Below are positions 7,690-15,970 of a stretch of DNA of 64,000 bases, piece after piece. Source of the stretch: Kitasatospora sp. MAP12-44 (GTDB lineage: Bacteria; Actinomycetota; Actinomycetes; Streptomycetales; Streptomycetaceae); assembly GCF_029892095.1 (NCBI RefSeq), contig NZ_JARZAE010000004.1, forward strand, positions 7,998,001-8,062,000. The letters run 5' to 3'. The translations under genes were made by a program, and so were the position numbers. The stretch's first letter is position 1, and every line of letters starts with the position of its first letter. Below the pieces are notes generated by a model that had not been told where the DNA came from, did not search any database, and saw only the letters and a list, made by a program, of their open reading frames with translations.

Positions 7690-8085
7690 TCAGCCCTGGT
7701 ACTGCATGAACTGCAGGGTCACCCCGAACGTCGTCTCCGGCACCGTGAAGATCGAGCGGACCTCGTCGGTCTTGAATTCGCCCTGCAAGGCGACCCCTCG
7801 GCGTGCCAGTTCGGCCTTGGTGTCTTCGAGGTCGTCGACTTCATATCCGAGATGGCCGATGACCGCAGTCTCGCCATCCTTGAGCATTGGCATGCCGAAA
7901 CCGGCAGCGCGCGCCTCGATCAACTCCAGGCGCGTTTCACCGAAGAGCAGAAACTGCAGGTCGATGTCGCCGGCGAGAACAGGCTCGCCAAGAGCTCTGC
8001 CATCAACGGTCTCGCCCGCCCGAGCGATGGTTTGGTTGATATCGCGCACGACGATTCCGATGTGATCCAACCCGAGTAGCTTCAT
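7690..8085 (-). CDS. VOC (glyoxalase/methylmalonyl-CoA epimerase-like) protein
   Basis: 131 aa, one vicinal-oxygen-chelate domain: LLGLDHIGIVVRDINQTI at the N-terminus supplies the first metal-ligand His, ETRLELIEA a Glu, and VIGHLGYEVDDLEDTKAEL the second-half His and the epimerase-like pattern. Length and motifs resemble methylmalonyl-CoA epimerase, but no mutase genes are nearby, so the substrate is open. The ATG at 8085 has a near-perfect AAAGGAGG upstream. Just behind it lies the stub of an SDR gene. Confidence 0.85.
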   Translation of the reverse strand: MKLLGLDHIGIVVRDINQTIARAGETVDGRALGEPVLAGDIDLQFLLFGETRLELIEARAAGFGMPMLKDGETAVIGHLGYEVDDLEDTKAELARRGVALQGEFKTDEVRSIFTVPETTFGVTLQFMQYQG

Positions 8086-8181
8086 GGACCTCAGTCCTCC
8101 TTTGTCTCTTGCTGTCGATTCGAGATGCCCGCGTTCAGGTCGTGACCGGCGGTCGTGCCCATGTCGAGCCACGTCACGGCG

Positions 8182-8232
8182 CTAGACGGCGGTGCGGCCG
8201 CCGTCGGCGGCGATGACCGCACCGGTTGACAT
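8182..8232 (-). pseudogene. C-terminal stub of a short-chain dehydrogenase
   Basis: 16 codons, MSTGAVIAADGGRTAV then stop, match the invariant end of SDR enzymes ((V/S)TGAVIxVDGGxxxx). The rest of the gene is gone, yet a MerR-type promoter element (8273-8293) still faces it from about 40 bp upstream. The Rossmann fold and the Ser-Tyr-Lys residues are absent, so it cannot be an enzyme. Confidence 0.65.
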
Positions 8233-8272
8233 CCTCGTTTCTCTGCAGAACGACCTGATGCCAGCATTTGCG

Positions 8273-8293
8273 CTCCCGCTGGGGGAGGGTCAA
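8273..8293 (-). promoter_or_regulatory. MerR-type operator/promoter facing the SDR stub
   Basis: On the minus strand TTGACCCTCCCCCAGCGGGAG: a TTGACC -35 followed by a CTCCC/GGGAG dyad, the layout of MerR-family spacers in actinobacteria. It mirrors the site at 8309. Confidence 0.5.
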
Positions 8294-8308
8294 GAGCGGA
8301 GTTGCCGT

Positions 8309-8331
8309 TTGACTCTCCTATAGGGGGAGAG
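8309..8331 (+). promoter_or_regulatory. MerR-type operator/promoter facing the MerR remnant
   Basis: TTGACT -35 (8309-8314) overlapping the dyad CTCTCC-N7-GGAGAG (8313-8331), centred on TATAGGG. This is the compact operator-in-spacer layout used by MerR regulators to control themselves; the gene it serves is broken. Confidence 0.6.
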
Positions 8332-8344
8332 CCACACTGCGCTC

Positions 8345-8575
8345 GTGAATTCGACGATGCCCATCGGCGACTTCTCCCGGGCCACGCACCTGACCGTGAA
8401 GATGCTTCGCCACTATCACGAGCTCGGCCTGTTGAAGCCGGTCGAGGTGGATGTGGACAATACGCCCTGGCGGTCGACGGACCGATTCGCGAGTACTACC
8501 TCGTCGGTCCCTCCGATACCCCGGATGGGTCGTTGTGGCAGACCGAGGTCGGATGGCCGATCTTCCAAGCCCGGC
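8345..8575 (+). pseudogene. MerR-family regulator gene with internal deletion
   Basis: The GTG at 8345 opens with a normal MerR DNA-binding start (MPIGDFSRATHLTVKMLRHY, ELGLLKPVEVD). Right after, the frame shifts and similarity resumes near 8463 with AVDGPIREYYLVGPSDT and WQTEVGWPIFQA, the end of the GyrI-like/BmrR-type effector-binding domain. The second half of the HTH, the coiled coil and most of the ligand domain (about 150-200 codons) are missing. The operator in front is intact. Confidence 0.75.
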
Positions 8576-8827
8576 CCAGGCCTTGGACAACTACGTCACA
8601 CGTCGAGCGGTCCGGCGCGTCTGGTGCTCTGACCGGTTACGTAGGCCGGGTTGTGTCGTACCTGCGTCTTATGGTGTCGGAGTGCCTCGCTGTCGTGATC
8701 GGACCGATGTTCGGGTGGTGCGTCGCACCGCCCGGATCGGTCTGTGTCTGACCCAAGCGCAGGTCCAGCGAGGCTCGGGGCGCAGCGCGTGCTCCGCCGT
8801 AGGCAAGCAACTCAGGGAGGTAGGCAC

Positions 8828-9562
8828 ATGAGAGCACTCCTCACGTCGTCCGGGATCAAGAACAGCAGCATCCACGACGCGCTGGTCGACCTGCTGGGCA
8901 AACCGATCGCCGAGTCCAACGCCCTGTTCATCCCCACCGCCATCTACCCCTTCCCGGGCGGGCCCGGCATGGCGTGGCGGGCGATCTCCGGTGAGGGTCC
9001 ATCGCCGTTGTGTGGACTGGGTTGGAAATCGTTGGGGATCCTGGAGCTGACCGCGCTGCCGAGCATCGAGGAGGCTGCTTGGGTGCCAACGGTCCAGGCC
9101 GCCGACGCACTGCTGGTATGGGGCGGCGACCCCCTGTTTCTCGCCAACTGGATGCGGCGCTCCGGCTTGACCGGCCTACTGCCGACGCTGCGCTCCGAGG
9201 CGGTCTACGTGGGGGTGAGCGCCGGGAGCATGGCTGTTGCCTCCACCTTTGTCGAGACCTACCGCGAACCGCCCCGCGGGAACGATGGACCGTTGAGGTC
9301 GGAAGACATCGTCTTCGCCACGCCTCAGGGTGACGTCGACAGAATCCTGGTCACGGGACAGGGAGCAGGACTCGTCGACTTCGCGGTGATCCCGCACCTG
9401 GAGCACCCGGACCACCCCGACGCCTCCTTGGCCAACGCGGAGAGGTGGGCGGCACGGATTCCCGCGCCGACGTATGCGATCGACGACGAGACCGCCATCA
9501 AGGTGGTCGACGGCGCCGTCCAGGTCGTCTCCGAGGGGCAGTGGAAATTGTTCCAGCCCTAA
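8828..9562 (+). CDS. Peptidase E-like (family S51) serine peptidase
   Basis: 244-aa cytoplasmic peptidase of the S51 family (aspartyl dipeptidase/cyanophycinase fold). Nucleophile Ser131 lies in GVSAGSMAV, the nucleophile elbow; ALLVWGGDPLFLANWMR gives the oxyanion-side GGD loop; a conserved His is in VIPHLEHPDHPD. Start ATG 8828 with GGGAGGTAGG upstream; the longer reading from 8744 has no RBS. Typical substrates are Asp-X dipeptides, though the family also covers other specificities. Convergent with the SGNH gene with only 20 bp between stops. Confidence 0.85.
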   Translation: MRALLTSSGIKNSSIHDALVDLLGKPIAESNALFIPTAIYPFPGGPGMAWRAISGEGPSPLCGLGWKSLGILELTALPSIEEAAWVPTVQAADALLVWGGDPLFLANWMRRSGLTGLLPTLRSEAVYVGVSAGSMAVASTFVETYREPPRGNDGPLRSEDIVFATPQGDVDRILVTGQGAGLVDFAVIPHLEHPDHPDASLANAERWAARIPAPTYAIDDETAIKVVDGAVQVVSEGQWKLFQP

Positions 9563-9582
9563 CAGCACCGGGCAGTTCCTGC

Positions 9583-10365
9583 TTAGAGCGGCAGCAGGTC
9601 TGGGCGCTTGGCCTCGATGTGGTCGCCGGAGGACTCGCCGCGCAGGCGGCGGCCGACCCAGGGGAGCAGGTAGCTGCGGGCCCACTGGAGGTTCTCGCGG
9701 CGCTGTTCGGCGGAGGTGTGGAGGCTCTCCGCGGGCCAGGGGGCGGCCGGGTCCTGATCGGTGGTCAGGCCGAGGGCGCGGGCGGCGAGCAGGGCGACGC
9801 GCTGGTGGCCCTCGGGGGAGAGGTGCAGGCGGTCCTCGCTCCAGGCGGGGCGGGCCTGCAGGGGGCGCAGCGACCAGAGGTCGGCCACCGCGCAGTCGTT
9901 GCGGTCGGCGATGGCCCGCAGGTGCACGTTGAAGGTGGCGATCTTGCCGCGCAGGTGGCGCAGCACCGGGACGCCGCGGGTGTCGAAGCCGGTGCAGATC
10001 AGCACCGTCCCGGCGGACTCGCGCAGTTGGAGCACCGCTGCCTCGAAGCGCTCGGCGACCTCGTCCGGGTCGCTGCCGGGCCGCAGGATGTCGTTTCCGC
10101 CGGCGCAGAAGGTCACCAGGTCGGGGCGGATCCGCTGGACCTGCGGGACCTGTTCGGCCACCACCTGGTCGAGCAGGCGGCCGCGGACGGCGAGGTTGGC
10201 GTAACGGAAGTCGCCGTCCGGACGGTGCTCGGCGAGCAGTGCGGCGAGGCGGTCGGCCCAGCCGGCGAAGCCGCCGTCGGGGGCGGGGTCGTTGAGCCCT
10301 TCGGTGAAGCTGTCGCCGAGGGCAGCGTAGGAGCTGAGGTCAGGTGTCTCCGGTAGTTCGGCCAT
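9583..10365 (-). CDS. SGNH/GDSL hydrolase
   Basis: 260-aa intracellular esterase/lipase-like hydrolase without signal peptide. Block I is AALGDSFTEG (Ser nucleophile), block III VTFCAGGNDILRPG (Gly/Asn oxyanion), and block V WSEDRLHLSPEGHQRVA with the Asp-x-x-His dyad. A long C-terminal tail (WARSYLLPWVGRRLRGESSG) is typical of the actinobacterial group, including proteins next to primary-metabolism genes. The ATG has no strong RBS (ATCTCC only); a TCACT-N6-AGTGA inverted repeat 20-35 bp upstream may be regulatory. Substrate unknown. Confidence 0.88.
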   Translation of the reverse strand: MAELPETPDLSSYAALGDSFTEGLNDPAPDGGFAGWADRLAALLAEHRPDGDFRYANLAVRGRLLDQVVAEQVPQVQRIRPDLVTFCAGGNDILRPGSDPDEVAERFEAAVLQLRESAGTVLICTGFDTRGVPVLRHLRGKIATFNVHLRAIADRNDCAVADLWSLRPLQARPAWSEDRLHLSPEGHQRVALLAARALGLTTDQDPAAPWPAESLHTSAEQRRENLQWARSYLLPWVGRRLRGESSGDHIEAKRPDLLPL

Positions 10366-10489
10366 GGAGATAAATAGTTCACTACCTCAAGTGACCTACG
10401 CCACCGTAGGTGCGGGGTCGCGCACCGTGACCTTGGCCACCCCGGCCACGGGAATACGGCGACGGACTCAGAGGCGAGTCAGAGGCGAG

Positions 10490-11209
10490 TCAGGGATGGG
10501 TCCAGGGGGCGTCGGCCCGAGCGTGGCCGGCGGTCGCCGCGGCGATCGCGAGCAGGCCGATCAGCGGCGCCAGCAGGGCGGTGGTGTGGCCGGTGTGCAG
10601 CGCCAGCACGGCGCCGCCCGCCGCGCCGCTCAGCAGCGCCAGCACGGAGAGCAGCCGGCGGCCCGCCCGCACCCGGCCGGCCTGGTCACCGGCATCGGCG
10701 AACACGCCAGTGATGGTCGAGGTGAGCACATTGGTGGTGGCGAGATCGGGGACCCGCAGCGAGCGGACCACGGCGTTCTGCAGGCCCATCGCCGCTCCCA
10801 GCGCGGCGGTGATCGGGTAGCGGCCGCCGTGCACGCCGTCGGCCGCCGTCAGCGCACCGGCCGTGGCCAGCAGGACGGCTTCGGCGAGCACGCCCAGCAG
10901 GAGCGCGCGCCCCCGGTGGCGCAGCGACCTGACGATGCGTCCGCCCGCCAGCGCGCCGGCTGCGAAGCCTGCCAGCGCGGTCGACGAGGCGCCGACCGAG
11001 AAGCCCTGGGCGCCGGCCAGCGCGAGGCCGAGGAAGACCACGTTGCCGGTCATATTGGCGACGAAGACCCGGCCGAGCAGCAGATAGCCGACCGCGTCCA
11101 CCAGGCCGCTGAGCACGGTCAGCGCGAGGAGCAGCGGCGGCAGCGGGCCGTGCCGGTCGCCGGCGGCGGGCACCACCGTGCGCCAGGCCCCGCGCAGGAC
11201 CGGGTTCAT
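10490..11209 (-). CDS. YoaK family (DUF1275) membrane protein
   Basis: 239 aa, about six membrane helices. The family hallmark is complete: LSGLVDAVGYLLLGRVFVAN then MTGNVVFLGLALAG. Next come AALGAAMGLQNAVVRSLRVP and TTNVLTSTITGVFAD, also conserved in YoaK. The family is widespread and often paired with regulators, but the transported or sensed compound is not established. Followed on the same strand by DUF427 upstream (11237), possibly a two-gene unit. The spacer after the stop carries two copies of CAGAGGCGAGT. Confidence 0.85.
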   Translation of the reverse strand: MNPVLRGAWRTVVPAAGDRHGPLPPLLLALTVLSGLVDAVGYLLLGRVFVANMTGNVVFLGLALAGAQGFSVGASSTALAGFAAGALAGGRIVRSLRHRGRALLLGVLAEAVLLATAGALTAADGVHGGRYPITAALGAAMGLQNAVVRSLRVPDLATTNVLTSTITGVFADAGDQAGRVRAGRRLLSVLALLSGAAGGAVLALHTGHTTALLAPLIGLLAIAAATAGHARADAPWTHP

Positions 11210-11236
11210 GCTCCTCCTCCCCGGCCGCCCCGCCGG

Positions 11237-11521
11237 TCAGTCGCTGATCTCCACGCCCCGCCAGAAGGCCACGTGCCCACGGATCTGCTCGGCCTCCGGC
11301 TTGGGGTCGGCGTAGTACCAGGCGGCGTCGGTGTTGCGCTGCCCGTCGACGACGACGGTGTAGTAGCTCGCCGTGCCCTTCCACGGGCAGACGGTGCCGG
11401 TGTCGGAGGTCTCCAGGTACTCGGCCCGGACCGTTGCGAGCGGGAAGTAGTGGTTGCCCTCGACGATCGTGGTGCGGTCGCTCTCGGCGATGGTCCGGCC
11501 GTTCCAACTGGCTGTAGTCAT
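11237..11521 (-). CDS. DUF427 domain protein
   Basis: 94-aa single-domain protein: WNGRTIAESDRTTIVEGNHY, then FPLATV, CPWKGTASYYTVVVDGQRNT, and AWYYADPKPEAEQIRGHVAF. The CPWKGxAxY and AWxYPxP patterns define DUF427, a small beta-tent fold of unknown biochemical role. Length is normal. Begins at ATG 11521; the gene could be co-transcribed with the YoaK gene 27 bp downstream. Confidence 0.9.
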   Translation of the reverse strand: MTTASWNGRTIAESDRTTIVEGNHYFPLATVRAEYLETSDTGTVCPWKGTASYYTVVVDGQRNTDAAWYYADPKPEAEQIRGHVAFWRGVEISD

Positions 11522-11745
11522 GCGGCAAGTGTGACATCGGGTAGGCCGTTTGGGAGCCCCCGGGCCGACGTGTCGGGTCCGCTGGGCCCGCTGGGCTACT
11601 GGGCGTGGTCGGCGAGCAGGTGGGCAGGCGGTCCGGGTGCAGGGCCGGGCGGATGGCGGCAGGCTGGGGAGGGGCGGCCCGGTCTGCCGGCCACCCGTTC
11701 GCCGACCAGCCGTTTCGCCGACCCGACCCGTTGGAGACTCCCGCC

Positions 11746-13218
11746 ATGACCGCGCAGCCGCACGAACACACCCAGGCCGAGGAGCAGGCGCACGCCCAGG
11801 TCGGCGTCACCGGGTTGGCCGTCATGGGCCGCAACCTGGCCCGCAACTTCGCCCGGCACGGCTACCGGGTCGCCGTGCACAACCGGACGGCGGCCCGGAC
11901 CACCGAGCTGGTGGACGAGTTCGGCCACGAGGGCGACTTCCTGCCGGCCCGGACCACCGAGCGCTTCGTCGCCTCGCTGGAGCGGCCCCGGCGCATCGTG
12001 ATCATGGTCAAGGCGGGCGCGCCGACCGACGCGGTCATCGACGAACTGGTGCCGCTGCTGGACGAGGGCGACATCGTGGTGGACGGCGGCAACGCGCACT
12101 TCCTGGACACTCGCCGCCGGGAGGCCGCGCTGCGCGAGCGCGGACTGCACTTCGTCGGCAGCGGCATCTCCGGCGGCGAGGAGGGCGCGCTGCACGGGCC
12201 CAGCATCATGCCGGGCGGCAGCGAGCAGGCCTACCAGGCGCTCGGGCCGCTGCTGGAGTCGGTGGCCGCCAAGGTGGACGGCGTGCCGTGCTGCACCCAC
12301 GTCGGCTCGGACGGCGCCGGGCACTTCGTCAAGATGGTGCACAACGGCATCGAGTACGCCGACATGCAGCTGATCGCCGAGGCCTACGACCTGCTGCGGC
12401 GCGGTGCGGGGATGCAGCCGGGCGAGATCGCCCAGGTGTTCCGCGGCTGGAACGAGGGGCGCCTGGAGTCCTACCTGATCGAGATCACCGCCAAGGTCCT
12501 GGCGCACACCGACGCCGAGACCGGCAAGCCCTTTGTGGACGTGGTGCTCGACCAGGCCGAGCAGAAGGGCACCGGGCGCTGGACTGTGCAGACCGCGCTG
12601 GATCTCGGGGTCCCGGTCAGCGGCATCGCCGAGGCGGTCTTCGCCCGCTCGCTCTCGGGCAGTGCGGCGCTGCGCGAGGCGAGCCGCGGCCTGCCGGGGC
12701 CCACCGAGACCTGGTTGGACAGCGCGGCCTCGGACACCTTCGCCGCCGAGGTGGAGCAGGCGCTGTACGCGTCCAAGATGGTGGCCTACGCGCAGGGCTT
12801 CAACCAGATCCAGGCCGGCGCCGCCGAGTACGGCTGGCGGATCGACCCGGGTGCGATGGCGACCATCTGGCGCGGTGGCTGCATCATCCGGGCGCGCTTC
12901 CTGGACCGGATCAGGGCCGCCTACGACGCCGACGCCGAACTGCCCACCCTGCTGACCGACGACCACTTCCGCACGGCGCTGGAGGGCGCGCAGTTCGCCT
13001 GGCGCCGGGTGGTCTCGACGGCGGCGCAGCTGGGCGTGCCCGCCCCGGGCTTCGCCACCGCGCTCGCGTACTACGACGCGCTGCGCGCGCCCCGGCTGCC
13101 CGCCGCCCTGGTCCAGGGGCAGCGCGACTACTTCGGCGCGCACACCTACCGCCGGGTGGACCGCGAGGGCTCGTTCCACACGCTCTGGTCCGGCAGCCGG
13201 ACGGAGGAGGAGCGCTGA
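11746..13218 (+). CDS. gnd: 6-phosphogluconate dehydrogenase, decarboxylating
   Basis: 490-aa oxidative pentose-phosphate enzyme: 6-phosphogluconate + NADP to ribulose 5-phosphate + CO2. The dinucleotide fold GVTGLAVMGRNLARNFARHG is at residues 17-36, IVVDGGNAHF and GSGISGGEEGALHGPSIMPG form the active site, and HFVKMVHNGIEYADMQLIAE carries the catalytic Lys and Asn. The substrate-clamping C-terminal tail is also present (QRDYFGAHTYRR). The ATG at 11746 follows TTGGAG; longer readings have shadow-like N-termini. About 490 aa places it with the long, GndA-type dimeric enzymes rather than the short (about 300 aa) form. The stop codon sits inside an 18-bp tandem repeat. Confidence 0.95.
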   Translation: MTAQPHEHTQAEEQAHAQVGVTGLAVMGRNLARNFARHGYRVAVHNRTAARTTELVDEFGHEGDFLPARTTERFVASLERPRRIVIMVKAGAPTDAVIDELVPLLDEGDIVVDGGNAHFLDTRRREAALRERGLHFVGSGISGGEEGALHGPSIMPGGSEQAYQALGPLLESVAAKVDGVPCCTHVGSDGAGHFVKMVHNGIEYADMQLIAEAYDLLRRGAGMQPGEIAQVFRGWNEGRLESYLIEITAKVLAHTDAETGKPFVDVVLDQAEQKGTGRWTVQTALDLGVPVSGIAEAVFARSLSGSAALREASRGLPGPTETWLDSAASDTFAAEVEQALYASKMVAYAQGFNQIQAGAAEYGWRIDPGAMATIWRGGCIIRARFLDRIRAAYDADAELPTLLTDDHFRTALEGAQFAWRRVVSTAAQLGVPAPGFATALAYYDALRAPRLPAALVQGQRDYFGAHTYRRVDREGSFHTLWSGSRTEEER

Positions 13219-13274
13219 CCGGGGGAGGAGCGCTGACCCGAGGAGGAGCGCTGACCCGAGGAGGAGCGCTGACC
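13206..13274 (+). repeat. Four 18-bp direct repeats spanning the gnd stop codon
   Basis: GGAGGAGCGCTGACC starts at 13206, 13224, 13242 and 13260, an exact 18-bp period with variation only in the CCG/GGG linker. The first copy contains the real TGA stop, and because the period is six codons each further copy repeats that TGA in the same frame. Every copy also has an RBS-like GGAGGAG. Confidence 0.95.
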
Positions 13275-13361
13275 GGGGGCGCCGCCCGAACGGGTGGGCG
13301 CGGCCGGTAGCGTGCGGGCTGAGCCGGTCGCCGAGGACCGGACCAGCGAGGGGAGAACACC

Positions 13362-13889
13362 GTGGCAGAGCCGCTGATCGCCGAGGTCTTCGGGCGGGTG
13401 CCCGCGATCGACCCGACGGCCTTCGTCGCGCCGGGCGCGGTGGTGGTCGGCTCGGTCACCCTCGGCGCGGGGGCGAGCGTCTGGTACGGCGCGGTGCTGC
13501 GCGGCGACGCCGAGTCGATCACGGTGGGCGCGGGCAGCAACATCCAGGACAACTGCACCGTGCACAGCGACCTCGGCTACCCGGCGGTGCTCGGCGAGCG
13601 GATCTCGGTGGGGCACAACGCCGTGCTGCACGGCTGCGTGGTGGAGGACGACGTGCTGATCGGCATGAGCGCCACCGTGCTCAACGGCGCCCGGATCGGC
13701 GCCGGTTCGCTGGTCGCGGCCGGTGCGGTGGTCCCGCAGGGCATGCAGGTGCCGCCGGGCTCGCTGGTGGCCGGGGTGCCCGCCAAGGTGAAGCGCGAGC
13801 TCTCCGAGGAGGAGCGCGCAAGCATCAAGGCCAATGGCGAGGGCTATCTGCTGCTGGCCGGCGGGCACCGCGAGATCCGGCCCGCCTGA
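13362..13889 (+). CDS. Gamma-carbonic anhydrase family (left-handed beta-helix) protein
   Basis: 175-aa hexapeptide-repeat protein of the YrdA/PaaY/gamma-CA family, a trimeric left-handed beta helix. Motifs: WYGAVLRGDAESITVGAGSN, NIQDNCTVHSDLGYP (first Zn-His), and ISVGHNAVLHGCVVED with the second and third His. C-terminal helix LSEEERASIKANGEGYLLLA is typical. It may be a carbonic anhydrase, but many relatives have no measured activity. GTG start with GGGGAG upstream. Convergent with the RraA-like gene. Confidence 0.9.
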   Translation: MAEPLIAEVFGRVPAIDPTAFVAPGAVVVGSVTLGAGASVWYGAVLRGDAESITVGAGSNIQDNCTVHSDLGYPAVLGERISVGHNAVLHGCVVEDDVLIGMSATVLNGARIGAGSLVAAGAVVPQGMQVPPGSLVAGVPAKVKRELSEEERASIKANGEGYLLLAGGHREIRPA

Positions 13890-13905
13890 TCGCGCCTACT
13901 CCTCC

Positions 13906-14613
13906 CTACTCCTCGATGGCCCCGCCCACGGCGCGCAGGTGGTCGCGGAAGGTGAGCGCGGGCGTCTCGCGGCGCGCGGCGAGGTACCCGTCGAAACCGA
14001 CCTGCTCGCGCAGCGAGACACCGGCGCGGATCCGCTCGGCCTGCCGCCGCTCGGTGTCGCGGATCGTCTCGGCCAGCGTCAGCAGGCCGTCGGCGCGCTC
14101 GGCCGGTACGAACAGCACGCCGTCCTCGTCGCCGAGGACCAGGTCCGCGCGGCCTACCCGCCAGTCGCCCACGACCGCGGCGTCCAGCGCGTCCTTCGCC
14201 CGGTCGTCCAGCCGCTGCGGGCCGGTCGGGATGGTGCCCTGGCTGAACAGCGGCAGCCCGATCGCCCGCAGGTCGGCGCTGTCGCGGTGCAGCCCCCAGA
14301 TGACGATCCCCGCCACGCCGGCGCTCTGCGCCTCCAGCGCCACCAGGTCGCCGACGCAACTCTCATCGCACCGGCCGCCGTTGTCGACCACCAGCACGTC
14401 GCCGGGAGCGGCCTGGCCGAACGCCTCCAGGAAGACGTCGACGCTGCCCGCATGCCGTGCGGGCAGCACCCGCCCGGCCACCCGGGCACCGGGCAGCGCG
14501 GCCTGCAGCGCCGCCGGCGCACAGCGCACCGGGAGCCCGGCGCGGATGCAGGCATCCGCCAGATGGGCGGTGGTCAGCGCCGCGAACCGCCGCTGTAGTT
14601 CTTGGTGGTCCAT
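13906..14613 (-). CDS. RraA-like aldolase/decarboxylase family protein
   Basis: 235 aa. RraA-fold proteins act as 4-hydroxy-4-methyl-2-oxoglutarate/4-carboxy-4-hydroxy-2-oxoadipate aldolases or oxaloacetate decarboxylases. The substrate/metal site is visible: GDVLVVDNGGRCDESCVGDL and, about 20 residues on, GIVIWGLHRDSADL with the Arg-Asp pair. The ATG at 14613 has GGAGGGTG upstream. A 40-residue C-terminal extension (EQVGFDGYLAARRETPALTF) is common in the actinobacterial group. No catabolic neighbours, so an aldolase role cannot be confirmed. Confidence 0.82.
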   Translation of the reverse strand: MDHQELQRRFAALTTAHLADACIRAGLPVRCAPAALQAALPGARVAGRVLPARHAGSVDVFLEAFGQAAPGDVLVVDNGGRCDESCVGDLVALEAQSAGVAGIVIWGLHRDSADLRAIGLPLFSQGTIPTGPQRLDDRAKDALDAAVVGDWRVGRADLVLGDEDGVLFVPAERADGLLTLAETIRDTERRQAERIRAGVSLREQVGFDGYLAARRETPALTFRDHLRAVGGAIEE

Positions 14614-14683
14614 GCTGACACCCTCCGGCCGGTCGCTCCCAGGTCCCCTCTCCTGCACTCTAGGCCGGACTGCCCGCTCACGT

Positions 14684-15106
14684 TCAGCCTTCGAGGAGCG
14701 CGTCCAGGTAGACCCAGGCGCCCTCGACGCGGACGAAGCGGCTGTGCTCCTGCATCGTGCCCGGCGTGCCGTCGTCGACGTAGTGGGCGCGGAAGACGAC
14801 CGTGCCCTCGATGTGGAACGGTCCGCCGTCGGTGGCGGCCAGGACCTCCAGGCGCTGCCAGCTCAGCCCGGGGTCGAAGTCGATGTGGGACGGCCGGGTG
14901 TCCGGGTGCCAGGTGCGCAGCAGGTACGCCTCGTCGCGGACGGCGAAGGCGGTGAACCGCGAGCGCATCAACTGCTCGGCGGTGGCCGCTGGTTGGCCCT
15001 GGTGCAGGCGCCCGCAGCAGGCCTCGTACGGGGTGGGCAGGCCGCACGGGCAGGGCGCGGTGGGCGTGCCGGCGGCGGGGCGGGGCTGGGTGTGGCGTCG
15101 GGACAT
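14684..15106 (-). CDS. YchJ family protein (UPF0225, SEC-C motif)
   Basis: 140 aa: the N-terminal zinc-binding motif CPCGLPTPYEACCGRLHQG (Cys-x-Cys ... Cys-Cys) is followed by the NTF2-like YchJ domain: TAEQLMRSRFTAFAVRDEAY, LLRTWHPDTRP, EGTVVFRAHYVDDG, and HSRFVRVEGAWVYLDA. Role unknown in this family. It lies 5 bp after the methyltransferase stop on the same strand, so co-transcription is likely. Confidence 0.92.
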   Translation of the reverse strand: MSRRHTQPRPAAGTPTAPCPCGLPTPYEACCGRLHQGQPAATAEQLMRSRFTAFAVRDEAYLLRTWHPDTRPSHIDFDPGLSWQRLEVLAATDGGPFHIEGTVVFRAHYVDDGTPGTMQEHSRFVRVEGAWVYLDALLEG

Positions 15107-15111
15107 GACGG

Positions 15112-15921
15112 CTATTCTCCCTCAGCCGGACGGCGGCCCCAGCAGGAGATCATCGGGGAGGTGGCCAGGTCCAGGCGGCCGGACTCCACGGCGGCCAGGT
15201 GGCGGGCGAGTTCCTCCTCGGTGGCCAGGCCGCGGGCCAGCAACGAGGCGCTGACCTGGCGCACGGTGGCCGCCTCCAGCACCGCGCAGGCGGGCGAGGT
15301 GATCGGGAAGAACGCGTCCGCCGAGACGTCCACCAGCCCGGCCTCGCGCAGCAGGCGCGGCAGCTTGCGCCCGTAGCCGAGGTCGGCGCCGCGTTCGGCC
15401 AGCAGCTCGCGAAAGCCGCGGCGCAGCCGGTTGCCCAGCTCCTGCTCGGGGCCGAACTCGTCGGGGCAGAGCAGCGGTTGGAGCGCCGGGTCGGCGTCCT
15501 CCAGGAGCAGCAGGCCGCCGGGGCGCAGCGCCTGGACCATCGTCCGCAGGGCCTGCTCGCGATCGGCTACATGCACCAGGACGAGGCGGGCGTGCACCAG
15601 GTCGAAGCCCTCGCCGGGGGCCGGGTCCTTGCCGACGTCGTGCCGGAGCGCCTCGACGGGCGGGCCCAGTGCCTCGCGGTCCAGCCAGGAGGTGTCGAGG
15701 TCGGTGGCCAGCACCTGGCCGGTGGGGCCGACCCGTTGGGCCAGCCCGCTCGGCACCGAGGGTCCGCCCGCGCCGACCTCCCAGACCCGCCAGCCCGGGC
15801 CGATGCCCAGCGCGTCGAGGTGGCGGAAGGTCGAGGGGTCGAACAGCTCGGCGAGCGCGTCGAAACGCGTCCCGGCCTCGGTCTGCCGGTTGTCCAGGAG
15901 GTAGCGGTCATCGGGTGCCAT
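15112..15921 (-). CDS. Class I SAM-dependent methyltransferase
   Basis: 269 aa. Motif I is VWEVGAGGPSVPSGLAQ, motif II VLATDLDTSWLD, followed by GEGFDLVHARLVLVHVADRE and LRPGGLLLLEDADPALQP, the usual order of small-molecule methyltransferases. N-terminus (DDRYLLDNRQTEAGTRFDAL) matches a frequent streptomycete subgroup; some are in secondary-metabolite clusters, but this one sits with YchJ in a generic setting. Substrate unknown. Confidence 0.88.
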   Translation of the reverse strand: MAPDDRYLLDNRQTEAGTRFDALAELFDPSTFRHLDALGIGPGWRVWEVGAGGPSVPSGLAQRVGPTGQVLATDLDTSWLDREALGPPVEALRHDVGKDPAPGEGFDLVHARLVLVHVADREQALRTMVQALRPGGLLLLEDADPALQPLLCPDEFGPEQELGNRLRRGFRELLAERGADLGYGRKLPRLLREAGLVDVSADAFFPITSPACAVLEAATVRQVSASLLARGLATEEELARHLAAVESGRLDLATSPMISCWGRRPAEGE

Positions 15922-15970
15922 GCCTCGATCATGCCAGCAGTCGCTGGACGCGCTCAGCCGCTGGACGCGC

